DNA of 64,000 bases from JBDFMH01 sp047238125 (GTDB lineage Bacteria > Pseudomonadota > Alphaproteobacteria > Sphingomonadales > Sphingomonadaceae): contig NZ_JBDFMH010000001.1 of NCBI RefSeq assembly GCF_047238125.1, forward strand, positions 1-64,000. The letters run 5' to 3'. This document shows, piece by piece, positions 35,564 to 44,855 of this stretch (position 1 is its first letter; each line of letters opens with the position of its first letter). Both the position numbers and the translations under genes were made by a program. The notes under the pieces are model-generated. The model ran no database searches and had not been told where the DNA came from. It saw nothing but the letters and a program-made list of their open reading frames with translations.

Positions 35564-36019
35564 ATGGCCGATCGATCGCTGGTGCTGGAGGAGTTCATCC
35601 CCTTCCGGCTGTCCTACACTTCGAACATCGTCAGCGACCGGATCGCCGCGGCCTATGAGACGCTGTTCGGCCTGCGCATTCCCGAGTGGCGGCTGATCGC
35701 AGTGGTGGCCGAGCAGGGCGCGATCACGCAGCAGCAGATCGGCGAGAAGACGCGGATGGACAAGGTGACCGTGAGCCGTGCGGCGATCGCGCTGGCGGAT
35801 CGCGGGCTGATCGAACGTGCGCCGAATGCTGCCGACCGCCGATCGCACCTGCTGCGGCTGACCGCGGCGGGCGGCGATCTCTACGCCAGCGTCGCACCGA
35901 AGGCGCTGGAGCTGGAGGCGCGGATCTTCGACCGGTTCGATGTGGGCGAACTGGCCGCGTTCGTGACGATGCTGCGCCGGATCGACGCGGTCGCGCTGGC
36001 CATGGGAGATTCGGCTTAG
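35564..36019 (+). CDS. MarR-family transcriptional regulator
   Basis: 151 residues, full MarR length. Helix-turn-helix: ITQQQIGEKTRMDKVTVSRAAIALADRGLIERAPNAADRRSHLL, with the standard wing. N-terminal and C-terminal helices (LVLEEFIPFRLSYTSNIV; AAFVTMLRRIDAVAL) would form the dimer interface. It follows the Gly/Cys-rich protein by 35 bases on the same strand, so it may regulate that gene; no ligand clue. Confidence 0.85.
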   Translation: MADRSLVLEEFIPFRLSYTSNIVSDRIAAAYETLFGLRIPEWRLIAVVAEQGAITQQQIGEKTRMDKVTVSRAAIALADRGLIERAPNAADRRSHLLRLTAAGGDLYASVAPKALELEARIFDRFDVGELAAFVTMLRRIDAVALAMGDSA

Positions 36020-36056
36020 CGGGGCGGGAATGGCCGCCCACCTTGCGGATCAGGGG

Positions 36057-37913
36057 TCAGCAGTCTTCGGGCTTCCAGCGATCGACTTTCCGTTGGATCT
36101 TGTCGCGATAGTTGGAAACCGATCCACCCAGATTCTGGGGCTTCTGGACGTCACCGATCGGCTTGCCCATCCGGACGAGGATAACCTGCCAATCCGACAT
36201 GGCATGTCCATCGACCAGATTGGGCGGCATCGCCCCGCTCATCAGATAGGTGTCGAGGTCGTCACGGATCACGCTCGCCTTCGGGCCCATCAGGCACAGG
36301 CCACCCTTGATATGACCGATCAGGGTGACGAGGCCTTCACGTTCTTCCTGCCGACCATAGCCATCGATCGTACGCGCGCGACGCTGCTCATGGATTTCGG
36401 CCAGAATGGCGGCAGTCTGCCTGAGCATCGCCAGCAAGCGGACGGCATTCTCGGGATCGCCATGACCCATTGCCCGGGCCAGTTCGGGCACCGCGGTGCG
36501 CTTGAGGGGGTCCGCCAGCAATTGCTGCTGCAGCGGACCGATCAGTTCAATCGACGCGGCCCCCATGTTCCCGACAGCGTGGCCGACCATGGTGCGGCTG
36601 GATTCGGGCGCCGCCCCCTGCTCGATCAATCGCTTCGTATAGGCATCGTAGATCGGCTGCATCTGTGTGGCGGTGAGGAAAAGCGCCCAGGCCCCCGGAT
36701 AGCGCGTGAAGCGCTTGTCTCCGAACAGCCGTTCGAGGATGGCGAGATCTTCGGGCGCGGGGTCCTTGCCGATGGCCGTGAGATAGGCCTCCATGACCTT
36801 GAATTCGACGCCTTCCGCAGAGATCGCCGGATCGTCCAGTGCCGACGACAGCTGCCGGCGATAGGCGGGGATCAGTGCCTCCTTCGCCGAAGCGACCAAC
36901 GCCTCGGATGAGGGGTCGAGATTGGTGTGGTCGGCGAGCGAGCGTCGCAGTTCGACCGAGCCATATCCCTTCTTGCTGCGGATGGTGTCTCGCGCCCAGC
37001 CGAACCGGGTATTGGGGGATCCATCGGGTAGCATGGCGAGCGGCGCGCCCAGCGTGGTGAGCGTGCTCTGATGATTGCGATACACGAGTGTTCCGCGCTC
37101 GCGGATTTCGACCGTCTCGGTATCGATGCGGCCCGGGCCGAACGGCCATTTTTTGGGCGAGCGGCCGGCGACGTTTCGCTCGGTGATGATGATGTCATGT
37201 CGGGTGAGCGCCGGGCCCATAACCAGGCAATAGTCTCCCCCCAGTTGAAGTGCGCGCGCGGAGGCGATGACCTTCCCGGCGGCATAGCTGTCGATGCCCC
37301 GTTTCGCGGTCCGGGTGACAGGCGGCACAAGCGCGCTGTCGTCGATGTCGACATTCGAGTGGCAACCCGGACGCCGTTCGAGGCGATAGGTGCGCGCTTC
37401 CGGCGAAGGCTTGTCGGTCTGCGCCAAGGTCACGCTGGTGACGCCCGGCGTGAAGAGCGCCGCGATGCAATAATTGTTGCAGGCATAGCCCCTAGTGCCG
37501 GGGACGTAAGGGTAGGCCCGGTCGGTCTGCTTGTTCAGGTTCAGATGCGGCAGTTCGAACAGCAGATCGCCGTGCAGCGCGATCGGCCGGGGCGGCGTGA
37601 CATCTGCCAGGATCGAAGCCCTGTAGGCGGCCATGTCCGCCATCCGCGTGGGTTTGGGAATCATGTAGCCGAAGGCGATGACTGCAGCGATGCCGGCGGC
37701 GATCGCGAGAAATCCGTCCCCGAAATAGGCCCTCCCGCCCATCCATCCGGCGGTGAAGACGATACCGTACATGAACAGCGTGGGCATCGCACCCAGGATC
37801 AGGCCCGGCAGGATCAGCAGATAGAGGCCGAGGATGACCAGGCCCGGCATTGCCAAGGCGACAAAGGCGCCGATCCCGGTGACGAGCAGGTATGTCGACA
37901 GGAACTTGGTCAT
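36057..37913 (-). CDS. uncharacterised 618-residue membrane protein
   Basis: 618 residues from ATG 37913 (MTKFLSTYLLVTGIGAF); the open frame extends upstream but that part is arginine-rich and unlike a protein start. Three to four hydrophobic segments fill residues 5-100. The rest is soluble and probably periplasmic, with several cysteines (YACNNYCIAALF, GCHSNVDID, GGDYCLV, GGLCLMG) and an alpha-helical second half (ELARAMGHGDPENAVRLLAMLRQ) resembling a helical-repeat fold. I recognise no family. It is convergent with the MarR gene and divergent from the DUF2200 gene. Confidence 0.75.
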   Translation of the reverse strand: MTKFLSTYLLVTGIGAFVALAMPGLVILGLYLLILPGLILGAMPTLFMYGIVFTAGWMGGRAYFGDGFLAIAAGIAAVIAFGYMIPKPTRMADMAAYRASILADVTPPRPIALHGDLLFELPHLNLNKQTDRAYPYVPGTRGYACNNYCIAALFTPGVTSVTLAQTDKPSPEARTYRLERRPGCHSNVDIDDSALVPPVTRTAKRGIDSYAAGKVIASARALQLGGDYCLVMGPALTRHDIIITERNVAGRSPKKWPFGPGRIDTETVEIRERGTLVYRNHQSTLTTLGAPLAMLPDGSPNTRFGWARDTIRSKKGYGSVELRRSLADHTNLDPSSEALVASAKEALIPAYRRQLSSALDDPAISAEGVEFKVMEAYLTAIGKDPAPEDLAILERLFGDKRFTRYPGAWALFLTATQMQPIYDAYTKRLIEQGAAPESSRTMVGHAVGNMGAASIELIGPLQQQLLADPLKRTAVPELARAMGHGDPENAVRLLAMLRQTAAILAEIHEQRRARTIDGYGRQEEREGLVTLIGHIKGGLCLMGPKASVIRDDLDTYLMSGAMPPNLVDGHAMSDWQVILVRMGKPIGDVQKPQNLGGSVSNYRDKIQRKVDRWKPEDC

Positions 37914-38149
37914 CGAACCGCCTTCGCCCACCCGGTCGCCGTCAGTGCCTCTGCCCCTGCTGCGGCGACAGGCCCCCAGGGCGACCATTGATAGCAGCCC
38001 GGCGTTAACATTCGCTCTCGACCATGGCCGGCCCCGCCACCGGGAACATTGGCTTGATCGCCAGGCTCGGGCATGAACGGACAGGGATGGACGAGCGGCT
38101 CTGCGGTCCCTCAATTGCCGTGGGCGAGCGCAGGATATGGGAGCGCAAT

Positions 38150-38500
38150 TTGGCCGGTCACCGCATCTATTCGATGAGTGTCGCCAGCGTTTACACGCAT
38201 TATCTGGCCAAGGCCGCCAAAAAAGGGCGGGAGAAGGCCGAGGTGGATCAGGTCATCTGCTGGCTGACCGGTTATGATCAGGAGCAATTGGACGGCCATC
38301 TGGCGCACAAGACGAGCTTCGAGGATTTCTTCGCGCAGGCCCCCCGACCAAACCCGGCCCGCTCGCTGATCACGGGTACGATTTGCGGGGTGCGGATCGA
38401 AGCGATCGAGGAGCCGCTGATGCGCGAGATCCGCTATCTGGACAAGTTGGTCGACGAACTGGCCAGGGGCCGGCCGATGGCGAAGATATTGCGGGGGTAG
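38150..38500 (+). CDS. DUF2200-family protein
   Basis: 116 residues from TTG 38150, chosen because GGGAG (38139-38143) is 6 bases upstream and the length then matches the family; ATG 38087 would add 21 residues with no counterpart. Conserved stretches are VYTHYLAKAAKKGREKAEVDQVICWLTGYDQ, FFAQAPRPNPARSLITGTICGVRIE and EPLMREIRYLDKLVDELARG. Small cytosolic proteins of unknown function. Confidence 0.85.
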   Translation: MAGHRIYSMSVASVYTHYLAKAAKKGREKAEVDQVICWLTGYDQEQLDGHLAHKTSFEDFFAQAPRPNPARSLITGTICGVRIEAIEEPLMREIRYLDKLVDELARGRPMAKILRG

Positions 38501-38607
38501 CGGTTCGCCAATCCCTGCGCACTCGGGCGTGCGTCGGAGGCGGTGGCCAATTGCCGGCGAATGGCGGTCCGCGTTTCATCTTTGGACTGCTGCTTTTGCG
38601 TCGGGCT

Positions 38608-38652
38608 ACCCCTCCACCATGCTGCGCATGGTCCCCCTCCCCCTGCGGGAGA
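38608..38652. repeat. intergenic palindromic repeat (REP-like)
   Basis: In the 163-base gap between the DUF2200 and copB genes, which converge here, ACCATGC (38616-38622) and GCATGGT (38626-38632) form a perfect stem around TGC, flanked by CCCCTCC and CCCCCTCCCC. A second stem CTCCC/GGGAG follows at 38637-38651. This CTCC-ACCATGC-TGC-GCATGGT layout is a familiar dispersed element in sphingomonad intergenic DNA and could also end both transcripts. Confidence 0.55.
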
Positions 38653-38663
38653 GGATCTGTGGT

Positions 38664-39674
38664 TCAAAACCAGAAGCGGATGCCGAGCACCAGGCTGGTG
38701 GTGACCGGATCATCGCCTTCGGCGCGGGCGTAGCGCGCAGTCTGGCCGACGCTGCGGTCATGGCTGATGCCGACATAGGGCGCGAACTCGCGCGCGAATT
38801 CATAACGCAGGCGCAGGCCAAGCTCGGCTGTCGACAGGCCCGCGCCGGTGGCAGTGGCGGGAATGTCCTGCGCAGCGAAGTTCAGTTCGGCACGGGGCTG
38901 CAGGATCAGCCGCTGGGTGATGCGCTGATCATAGGTGGCTTCCAGCCGCGCGGTGACATCACCCGCATCGGACAGGAAGAGCGTGCCTTCGACATCGAAC
39001 CAGTAGGGAGCAAGCCCTTCGAATCCGATCGAGGCGTGGGTGGGGGACGGGCCGGGGCCGAAATCCTGGCGGACGCCGGCCTGGAGGTTGAAATAGGGGC
39101 CGATCGCGCGGCTGTAGAGCGCCTGGATCTCGGCCTCGTCGATCCCGCGGCCGCGGGTGGCATCCCCTTCGGTCTTGATCGTCAGCCGATCCAGATCGCT
39201 GCCGAACCAGCCTTCGCCATCCCAGCGGAAGCCGTCGCGGCCTTCGCGCAGCTGATATTCGGCAAGGTTGAAGCTGATCATAGAAAAGCTGCCGCCGCCA
39301 TGGTGGTGGCGCAGGTCCGCCCGCGAGGCGCGCATCGCATCCGCCCCCCAGATGCGATCGGCGTAGTTCGCCTGGGGCGGGGCCGGGGCAGCGGCGTTGC
39401 CGGCGGGCAGCGCGGTGCCGCTGGCCGGTACCGCCGGCAAGGCGGGCGAGCGCGCGGACGGTGCCGGCTGGCAATGGCCCATCGCGGCATGTTCCGGCGG
39501 GCACGCGGGATCGGCCGCCGCCGGCGATGCCTTCGGTTCGACAGGGGCAGCGGCTGGCCTCGGCGCTGGCTTGGGAGCGGATCGGGGGGTGCAGTGGCCC
39601 ATCGCCGCATGTTCGGGGGCGCAGGCGGGATCGGCCTGTGCGGCCAGCAGCGCGACGGCGAGGCTGGCGATCAC
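38664..39674 (-). CDS. copB: copper resistance outer-membrane protein CopB
   Basis: 336 residues from GTG 39674, which overlaps the copA stop as GTGA. A short signal sequence (IASLAVALLAAQA) is followed by a low-complexity linker with two copies of CxPEHAAMGHC (first cysteines near residues 16 and 56). The CopB/PcoB beta-barrel starts near 110 (YADRIWGADAMRASRADLRHHHGG) and ends in the outer-membrane signature VLGIRFWF. It works with CopA to bind or sequester copper at the cell surface. Confidence 0.92.
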   Translation of the reverse strand: MIASLAVALLAAQADPACAPEHAAMGHCTPRSAPKPAPRPAAAPVEPKASPAAADPACPPEHAAMGHCQPAPSARSPALPAVPASGTALPAGNAAAPAPPQANYADRIWGADAMRASRADLRHHHGGGSFSMISFNLAEYQLREGRDGFRWDGEGWFGSDLDRLTIKTEGDATRGRGIDEAEIQALYSRAIGPYFNLQAGVRQDFGPGPSPTHASIGFEGLAPYWFDVEGTLFLSDAGDVTARLEATYDQRITQRLILQPRAELNFAAQDIPATATGAGLSTAELGLRLRYEFAREFAPYVGISHDRSVGQTARYARAEGDDPVTTSLVLGIRFWF

Positions 39675-41473
39675 GCCGCCCCCCCGCGCGGGCGGACGCT
39701 GACGACCTGCATCATGCCGGCGTGCATGTGGTAGAGCATGTGGCAGTGGAACGCCCAATCGCCCACCGCATCGGTCGTGACGTCGAACGTGACGGTGCCG
39801 CCGGGCTGGACGTTCACGGTATGCTTGCGCGGTGCATGATCGCCGTGCCCGGTGACCAGTTCGAAGAAATGGCCGTGGAGATGGATGGGGTGGCCCATCA
39901 TCGTATCGTTGACCAGCGTGACGCGGACCCGTTCGTCCTTCACGAACGGGATCGGGGCCTTCACCTCGCTGAGCTTCACCCCGTCGAACGCCCACATATA
40001 GCGTTCCATATTGCCGGTGAGGTGGATGGTGAGCGACCGATCCGGCGCGCGCGGATCGGGATTGCGCGTGGTCGCGGCGAGATCGCGATAGACGAGCACG
40101 CGGTGGCCGGCATCGGCCAGGCCCTGGCCGGGCTCGCCCGTGCGATCGACCGGCATCGGCGAGATCGTCTGTACGGTGGGGGTATCGGCCACGGTGGGGG
40201 CAAGCGCCATGTCACGCATGGAGTGATCCATCGCCATCGCACCGCCGCCCGCGCCGCCGGGCGCGCAATGGCCCATCGCGGCATGTTCGGGCGGGCAGTC
40301 TGGATCGACGGGCTTTGCCGTACCGCCCATCGCGCCACCATGCATGCCATGATCCATGCCGCCCATGCCCATATCCTTCATCGAGGCGAGCGGGCGGGGG
40401 CGGAGCGGCGGCACCGGCGCGACCATGCCGGCGCGCGCGGCCAGCGTGGCGCGCGCCATGCCGGACCGATCGACGCTTTCGGCCACGATCGTCCAGGCGC
40501 GGGCGGCATCGGGCTCGACGATCAGATCATAGGTTTCGGCTACCGCGATCTGGAATTCGTCGACGGTGACGGGGCGGACCGGCAGGCCATCCGCCTGCAC
40601 CACGGTGAGCTTCAGGCCCGGGATGCGGACATTGAAGGTCGTCATCGCCGATGCGTTGATCACGCGCAGGCGAACGCGTTCGCCGGCTGCGAACAGGCCG
40701 GTCCAGTTGTCCTGTGGGCCATGGCCGTTGACGAGATAGGTATAAGTCGATCCGGTGACGTCGGCGACATCGGTTGGATCCATCCGCATCGCGCCCCAGG
40801 CCAGCCGCTCGGCGGAAGGCTGATCGCGCCCGGCGGCCTGCCCCGCCAATGTCTGCTTCTGATAATTGAAATAGCCGCCCATCTGCTTGAGTTTCTTGAA
40901 GATGATGTGGGGATGCAGCGGGCTGTGATCGGACAGAACCAGCACATGTTCGCGGTCCGACAGGATCGGATCGGGGCCGGCAGAATCGATCACGATCGGA
41001 CCGTAATGGCCGAGCTGTTCCTGCAGACCTGAATGGCTGTGATACCAGTAGGTGCCGGACTGGATCACCGGGAATTCATAGGTGAAGGTGGAGCGCGGGC
41101 GGATGCCCGGGAAGCTGACGCCAGGCACGCCATCCATGTGGAACGGCAGCAGCAGCCCATGCCAGTGGATCGAGCTGTCTTCGTCGAGCGCATTTTCCAC
41201 ATGCAGCCGCGCAGTCTGCCCTTCGCGCAGGCGGATCAGCGGGCCGGGTACGGTGCCGTTCAGGCCGATGCCGTGGGTGGTGTGGCCATCGATCGTGACC
41301 ATCCGATGCGCGATCCGCAGACGGATTTCGTCGCCCGAGACGGTGGGAAGTGCGGCCGGGATGCCGGCCGATATCGGCTGCGCCCAGGCGGGGAACAGCG
41401 GCATGATCGCAGCCGTGCCGCCCAGCGCTACCGCCCTGCGCAGCAGGCTGCGGCGATCGACCGGATCAATCAT
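39671..41473 (-). CDS. copA: periplasmic multicopper oxidase CopA
   Basis: 600 residues from ATG 41473 with AGGAAG upstream. A Tat signal (DRRSLLRRAVALGGTAAIM) exports the folded enzyme. Copper ligands lie in SIHWHGLLLPFHMDG, YWYHSHSG, HPIHLHGHFF and HCHMLYHMHAGM, covering the T1 and trinuclear sites. A Met/His-rich insert near residues 365-425 (MKDMGMGGMDHGMHGG) includes one CPPEHAAMGHC motif shared with CopB. It oxidises Cu(I) and gives copper tolerance. No CopRS regulator is in the window. Confidence 0.95.
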   Translation of the reverse strand: MIDPVDRRSLLRRAVALGGTAAIMPLFPAWAQPISAGIPAALPTVSGDEIRLRIAHRMVTIDGHTTHGIGLNGTVPGPLIRLREGQTARLHVENALDEDSSIHWHGLLLPFHMDGVPGVSFPGIRPRSTFTYEFPVIQSGTYWYHSHSGLQEQLGHYGPIVIDSAGPDPILSDREHVLVLSDHSPLHPHIIFKKLKQMGGYFNYQKQTLAGQAAGRDQPSAERLAWGAMRMDPTDVADVTGSTYTYLVNGHGPQDNWTGLFAAGERVRLRVINASAMTTFNVRIPGLKLTVVQADGLPVRPVTVDEFQIAVAETYDLIVEPDAARAWTIVAESVDRSGMARATLAARAGMVAPVPPLRPRPLASMKDMGMGGMDHGMHGGAMGGTAKPVDPDCPPEHAAMGHCAPGGAGGGAMAMDHSMRDMALAPTVADTPTVQTISPMPVDRTGEPGQGLADAGHRVLVYRDLAATTRNPDPRAPDRSLTIHLTGNMERYMWAFDGVKLSEVKAPIPFVKDERVRVTLVNDTMMGHPIHLHGHFFELVTGHGDHAPRKHTVNVQPGGTVTFDVTTDAVGDWAFHCHMLYHMHAGMMQVVSVRPRGGAA

Positions 41474-41526
41474 CGCTGCCGCTTCCTGCCGATGATCGAT
41501 CAACCGCCGCCCACATCGCCGATATC

Positions 41527-43188
41527 CTAATGCCGATTACGTCGCGCCTGCCGGGCGCCGGGGCGCAGATCGAGGATCCGCACGATCGGCCCGCCGATCC
41601 GGCCCGGAACGGGGCCGAAAGTGGCCGCGATCGAACCCCGCGCGACAAGCGACATATAGGCACGGAATTCCGCGGGAAAACGATCGCGTTCCAGGCGATA
41701 GCGATCGAACTGGGTGAGCACCGCGAAATCCGGCCTGCATTCCGCGCGCCGATCCGCCGCCATCGTGCCGAAATCGACATTGGCGCGGGCGCCCCGGGCC
41801 TGTTCGATCACCGAATAGCTGGCCTTGCCATGGATCAGCGCGACGACATCGACGCAGCCGGCATTGCCCATCGGGAACCATAGGTGCCAGCGGTCCACGA
41901 CCATGTCGAAAGCATTGTGCTCGATCAGGATGCGGCTGCCGGGAGGGATGTGGCGCCAGGCCCAGGCGGACGCCTGCTGGCGGGTATCGTTCATCCGCGC
42001 GCGCCCATCGGCCCAGACGCGCGCGCCCAGCGGAAGCGTGACGGCAAGCAGCAGCACCAGCGGCGCGAAGCGCGCGATCGCGGGGCGATCGAGCATCCTT
42101 GCGAAGGCAAGCAGGCGCATCAATCCCCAGGCCGCGACGATCGCGCCGATCGGCATCAGCGGCAGCGCCCAACGTTCCCAGACCAGCTGCTGCGCGCAGA
42201 ACAGCAACAAGAAAGCGAGGGCGACGGGCGCCAGGATCGCCAGCGCGACGCGGTTGCGGTGCAGCTGAAGCGCGCCGACCACGATAAGCGCGAGCCCCGC
42301 AATGCCGTAGCCCGCAAGGAAGGGGCCGTCCAGATACCAGAGCAGGTTCTGCACGAAGCTGCCGCCGGTGGAACCGAGATGATGGATCTGCCCCTCGCCA
42401 CGCAGATTCTTCATCACGGTTGGATAATCGATCAGCAGATAGGGCGATGTCAGGCAGAGTGTGGCGATAGCGGCGGCACCGGCCGCCACCAGCCGCCGGA
42501 TCGCCGTCGTCAGCGGCAGTACGCCGGCGCGAGCGGCCACCGCCGTCGCTGCGACGATCGCGATCGCCGACAGCGCGAACGGCCATTTCGTGGCGATCGC
42601 GAGGCCGACCCAGACGGCGGCCAGCATATAATCCCGCCAGCGGCCTTCGGTGGCGATGGCGGTTGCGGACCGCAGGCACAGCAGCATGAACAGGCACGCC
42701 ATCATGTCCGACCGGATGATCTGCGACCAGGTGATGTGGACGGGGTTGAGCGCGAGCAGCAGCGCCGCGACCAGGGCCGCGCGCTGCCCAAAGAAGCGCC
42801 GCGCCAGCGCATGAGTGAGCCAGATGGTGCCGAGCGCGAACAGCACCATCACGATGCGCCCGGGCACGATGATCCAGCTGGGATCGGCATAGACCATGCC
42901 GCCGAACTGGGTGGGCGATGCCGTCTGCCCGGTCAGAAAGGCGAACAGGAAGACGAGCGCATCGACCACCGCCAGCACATACATGGTAGTGGTGGCGGGA
43001 TGGCCGAACCAGCCGGGGTTCAGCGTTGGACCGCGCAGCATGCGCAGCGCCCCCAGCTCGAACATCAATTCGTCGGGATCGTTCATCGCCGGCAGGCCGA
43101 AACCGATCGTGGCCAGCCGCAGGCAGAGCGCGAGCCCGATGATGGCGAGCAGCAGCCACGCCCACCGATCCATCCTGAGCCGCGCCAT
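41527..43188 (-). CDS. GT39/PMT-type membrane glycosyltransferase
   Basis: 553 residues with about 11 membrane helices. The first external loop has MNDPDELMFELGALRM, the acidic (D)E-containing catalytic loop of ArnT/PMT-type enzymes, and the second has PSWIIVPGRIVMVLFALGTIWLTHALARRFFG. It probably uses a polyprenyl-phosphate sugar to glycosylate a lipid or protein outside the inner membrane. Its ATG shares a base with the beta-helix stop. An overlapping 542-codon frame in the same span is arginine/alanine-rich and is a shadow. Confidence 0.85.
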   Translation of the reverse strand: MARLRMDRWAWLLLAIIGLALCLRLATIGFGLPAMNDPDELMFELGALRMLRGPTLNPGWFGHPATTTMYVLAVVDALVFLFAFLTGQTASPTQFGGMVYADPSWIIVPGRIVMVLFALGTIWLTHALARRFFGQRAALVAALLLALNPVHITWSQIIRSDMMACLFMLLCLRSATAIATEGRWRDYMLAAVWVGLAIATKWPFALSAIAIVAATAVAARAGVLPLTTAIRRLVAAGAAAIATLCLTSPYLLIDYPTVMKNLRGEGQIHHLGSTGGSFVQNLLWYLDGPFLAGYGIAGLALIVVGALQLHRNRVALAILAPVALAFLLLFCAQQLVWERWALPLMPIGAIVAAWGLMRLLAFARMLDRPAIARFAPLVLLLAVTLPLGARVWADGRARMNDTRQQASAWAWRHIPPGSRILIEHNAFDMVVDRWHLWFPMGNAGCVDVVALIHGKASYSVIEQARGARANVDFGTMAADRRAECRPDFAVLTQFDRYRLERDRFPAEFRAYMSLVARGSIAATFGPVPGRIGGPIVRILDLRPGARQARRNRH

Positions 43189-44855
43189 CAGACGCCGTCT
43201 ACGACCAGATTGGCGGTGCGCGACGGAATCTGGATGGGCCCGTCCGCCAGGCGCACCCGGTTCGCGGCGCCGCCGACCGCGGCAGCATCAACGCCGGTCG
43301 CATCGATCCGCAGCCGGGTCATGCGTCCGGCCAAGACGATGCCGCCCGCGAAAGCGCCATCGGCCCCGCTGACGAGCAGGCGGGCCGACCCGCGATCGCA
43401 ATCGCGCAGGCCGACGGCGGCGCCACCGGGGCGCGATCCCGGGTTGTGGACGACCATGTCCAGCGCGAAGCCCGAGCACTGGACCAGCATCGCCGGGCGC
43501 GGATGATCGAGGATCTTGAGCCCGCCAACCTGGATGCCATGGCTGGCACTGGCCGCGATCCCGAGCGCCTGCCCGCCGGCATCGGCATTGGTGCCGCCGA
43601 CCAGCTGCCCGCCGGTGATGGTGGCGGCGCCGCGCATCCGATCCAGCCGGATCGCGGCTTCCGCCCGCGGGGCGGCGGCGACATAGGGATCGGCCAGATC
43701 GATCAGCGAGGTGGGCGATGTGTCGCGGATATCGATGCCGACCAGTCCGCACTGATCGATGACGGCCCGATCGATGTGCAGGTTGATATGGCCGACCCGG
43801 GCACGCCCGCCAATCTCTGCCGTGCGGCCATCGATGCGGATGCCGGTGGCGATCCCGGCGGTCTCGAACTGGCTGACGAACGTATCGGCGAACGCGCCTT
43901 CGATGAGCATGCCGACCCCATCCGCCACCCGCGGATCGCCGCCGATGGTTGCGTTGCAGCCGCGCAGGAACAGCGATGCGTTGCCGCCGGCCAGGCCGAT
44001 CGCGCGCGATCCATCCAGATAAAAGCCGCGATAGGGCTGCCCCGCCTGGCGGCCAGGGATCGAGCGGAAGGCCACGCAATCATCGAAGCTGCTGCGCACC
44101 AGCCCCTGCGCCACGAAGCCGATCGCATGTTCGAACGCGCTGACCTGGCGAAACTCACCGAACAGCAGATATTGCGCGCGCAGTCCTGCGGGAAGCCGAT
44201 CGGCGGCGGCATCGACCGCAACCGAACGGCTGAGCGCGACGCCGTGAACCGCAATGTTCTGCGCGAAATCATTCACGGTCGGTGGCGCGCTGGCGGGGCC
44301 GACGCGCATCACATCCGCCCGGCCGCTGGTGACGATGATGCGGGTACCCTTGCCCGGCTCCGTACCCCGAAAGCCGCCCCCCGTGACGCGCGCGAACGGC
44401 CGATCGACGACCAGCGTATCGGAGATGTAATAGTCCGCCGGCAGCAGTTGCATCGCCGGATGCGCGCGCAGGCAGGCCTGCATCGCAGCGAGACTGTCGC
44501 GCGCGCCGTCGCCGGGCGCGGCGCCCCACCATTCGGGATGCGCACAGACGATGCGGCTGCGGTTGAGATCGACCGTGCCGGCCCCGCCGAAGATCGGCGC
44601 GATCGGCGCGACCAGCCCGCCCAGCAGCGTCAAGGTGCGCCCCGCCGCAATCTCGATTACGGCCCCCGGCTGGACCAGTACATCCCCCTTGATGGTGGTG
44701 TTGGCCGCGACCCGGTGGACGCCGGGCTGGAGGATGAGGGCGGGCACAGTGCTGTCCAGGACCTGGGTAGCACCCGGGATGGCGATCGCCGATGCGCCGA
44801 TCAGCGCCGCCGATGCGGGCAGGAAACCGCGGCGGGACACGCGTGCATCGATCAT
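43188..44855 (-). CDS. Tat-exported right-handed beta-helix protein
   Basis: 555 residues from ATG 44855, overlapping the upstream gene by 4 bases. The N-terminus VSRRGFLPASAALIGASAIAIPGA is a Tat signal. The body has the stacked short strands of a pectate-lyase-like beta helix (VLVQPGAVIEIAAGRTLTLLGGL, IDIRDTSPTSLIDLAD, AATITGGQLVGGT), with an early EWWGAAPGDGARDSLAAMQACL typical of phage-tail-spike-like glycan enzymes. It probably binds, cuts or epimerises the polysaccharide made by this cluster. Catalytic residues cannot be assigned. Confidence 0.72.
   Translation of the reverse strand: MIDARVSRRGFLPASAALIGASAIAIPGATQVLDSTVPALILQPGVHRVAANTTIKGDVLVQPGAVIEIAAGRTLTLLGGLVAPIAPIFGGAGTVDLNRSRIVCAHPEWWGAAPGDGARDSLAAMQACLRAHPAMQLLPADYYISDTLVVDRPFARVTGGGFRGTEPGKGTRIIVTSGRADVMRVGPASAPPTVNDFAQNIAVHGVALSRSVAVDAAADRLPAGLRAQYLLFGEFRQVSAFEHAIGFVAQGLVRSSFDDCVAFRSIPGRQAGQPYRGFYLDGSRAIGLAGGNASLFLRGCNATIGGDPRVADGVGMLIEGAFADTFVSQFETAGIATGIRIDGRTAEIGGRARVGHINLHIDRAVIDQCGLVGIDIRDTSPTSLIDLADPYVAAAPRAEAAIRLDRMRGAATITGGQLVGGTNADAGGQALGIAASASHGIQVGGLKILDHPRPAMLVQCSGFALDMVVHNPGSRPGGAAVGLRDCDRGSARLLVSGADGAFAGGIVLAGRMTRLRIDATGVDAAAVGGAANRVRLADGPIQIPSRTANLVVDGV

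Noticed and set aside
39461..41032. 523-codon open frame antisense to copA/copB
   Set aside because: Shadow of a clear multicopper oxidase gene; composition is Arg/His-rich without family motifs.
41537..43165. 542-codon minus-strand frame overlapping the GT39 gene
   Set aside because: Arg/Ala/Gly-rich and non-hydrophobic, while the other frame encodes a proper polytopic glycosyltransferase.
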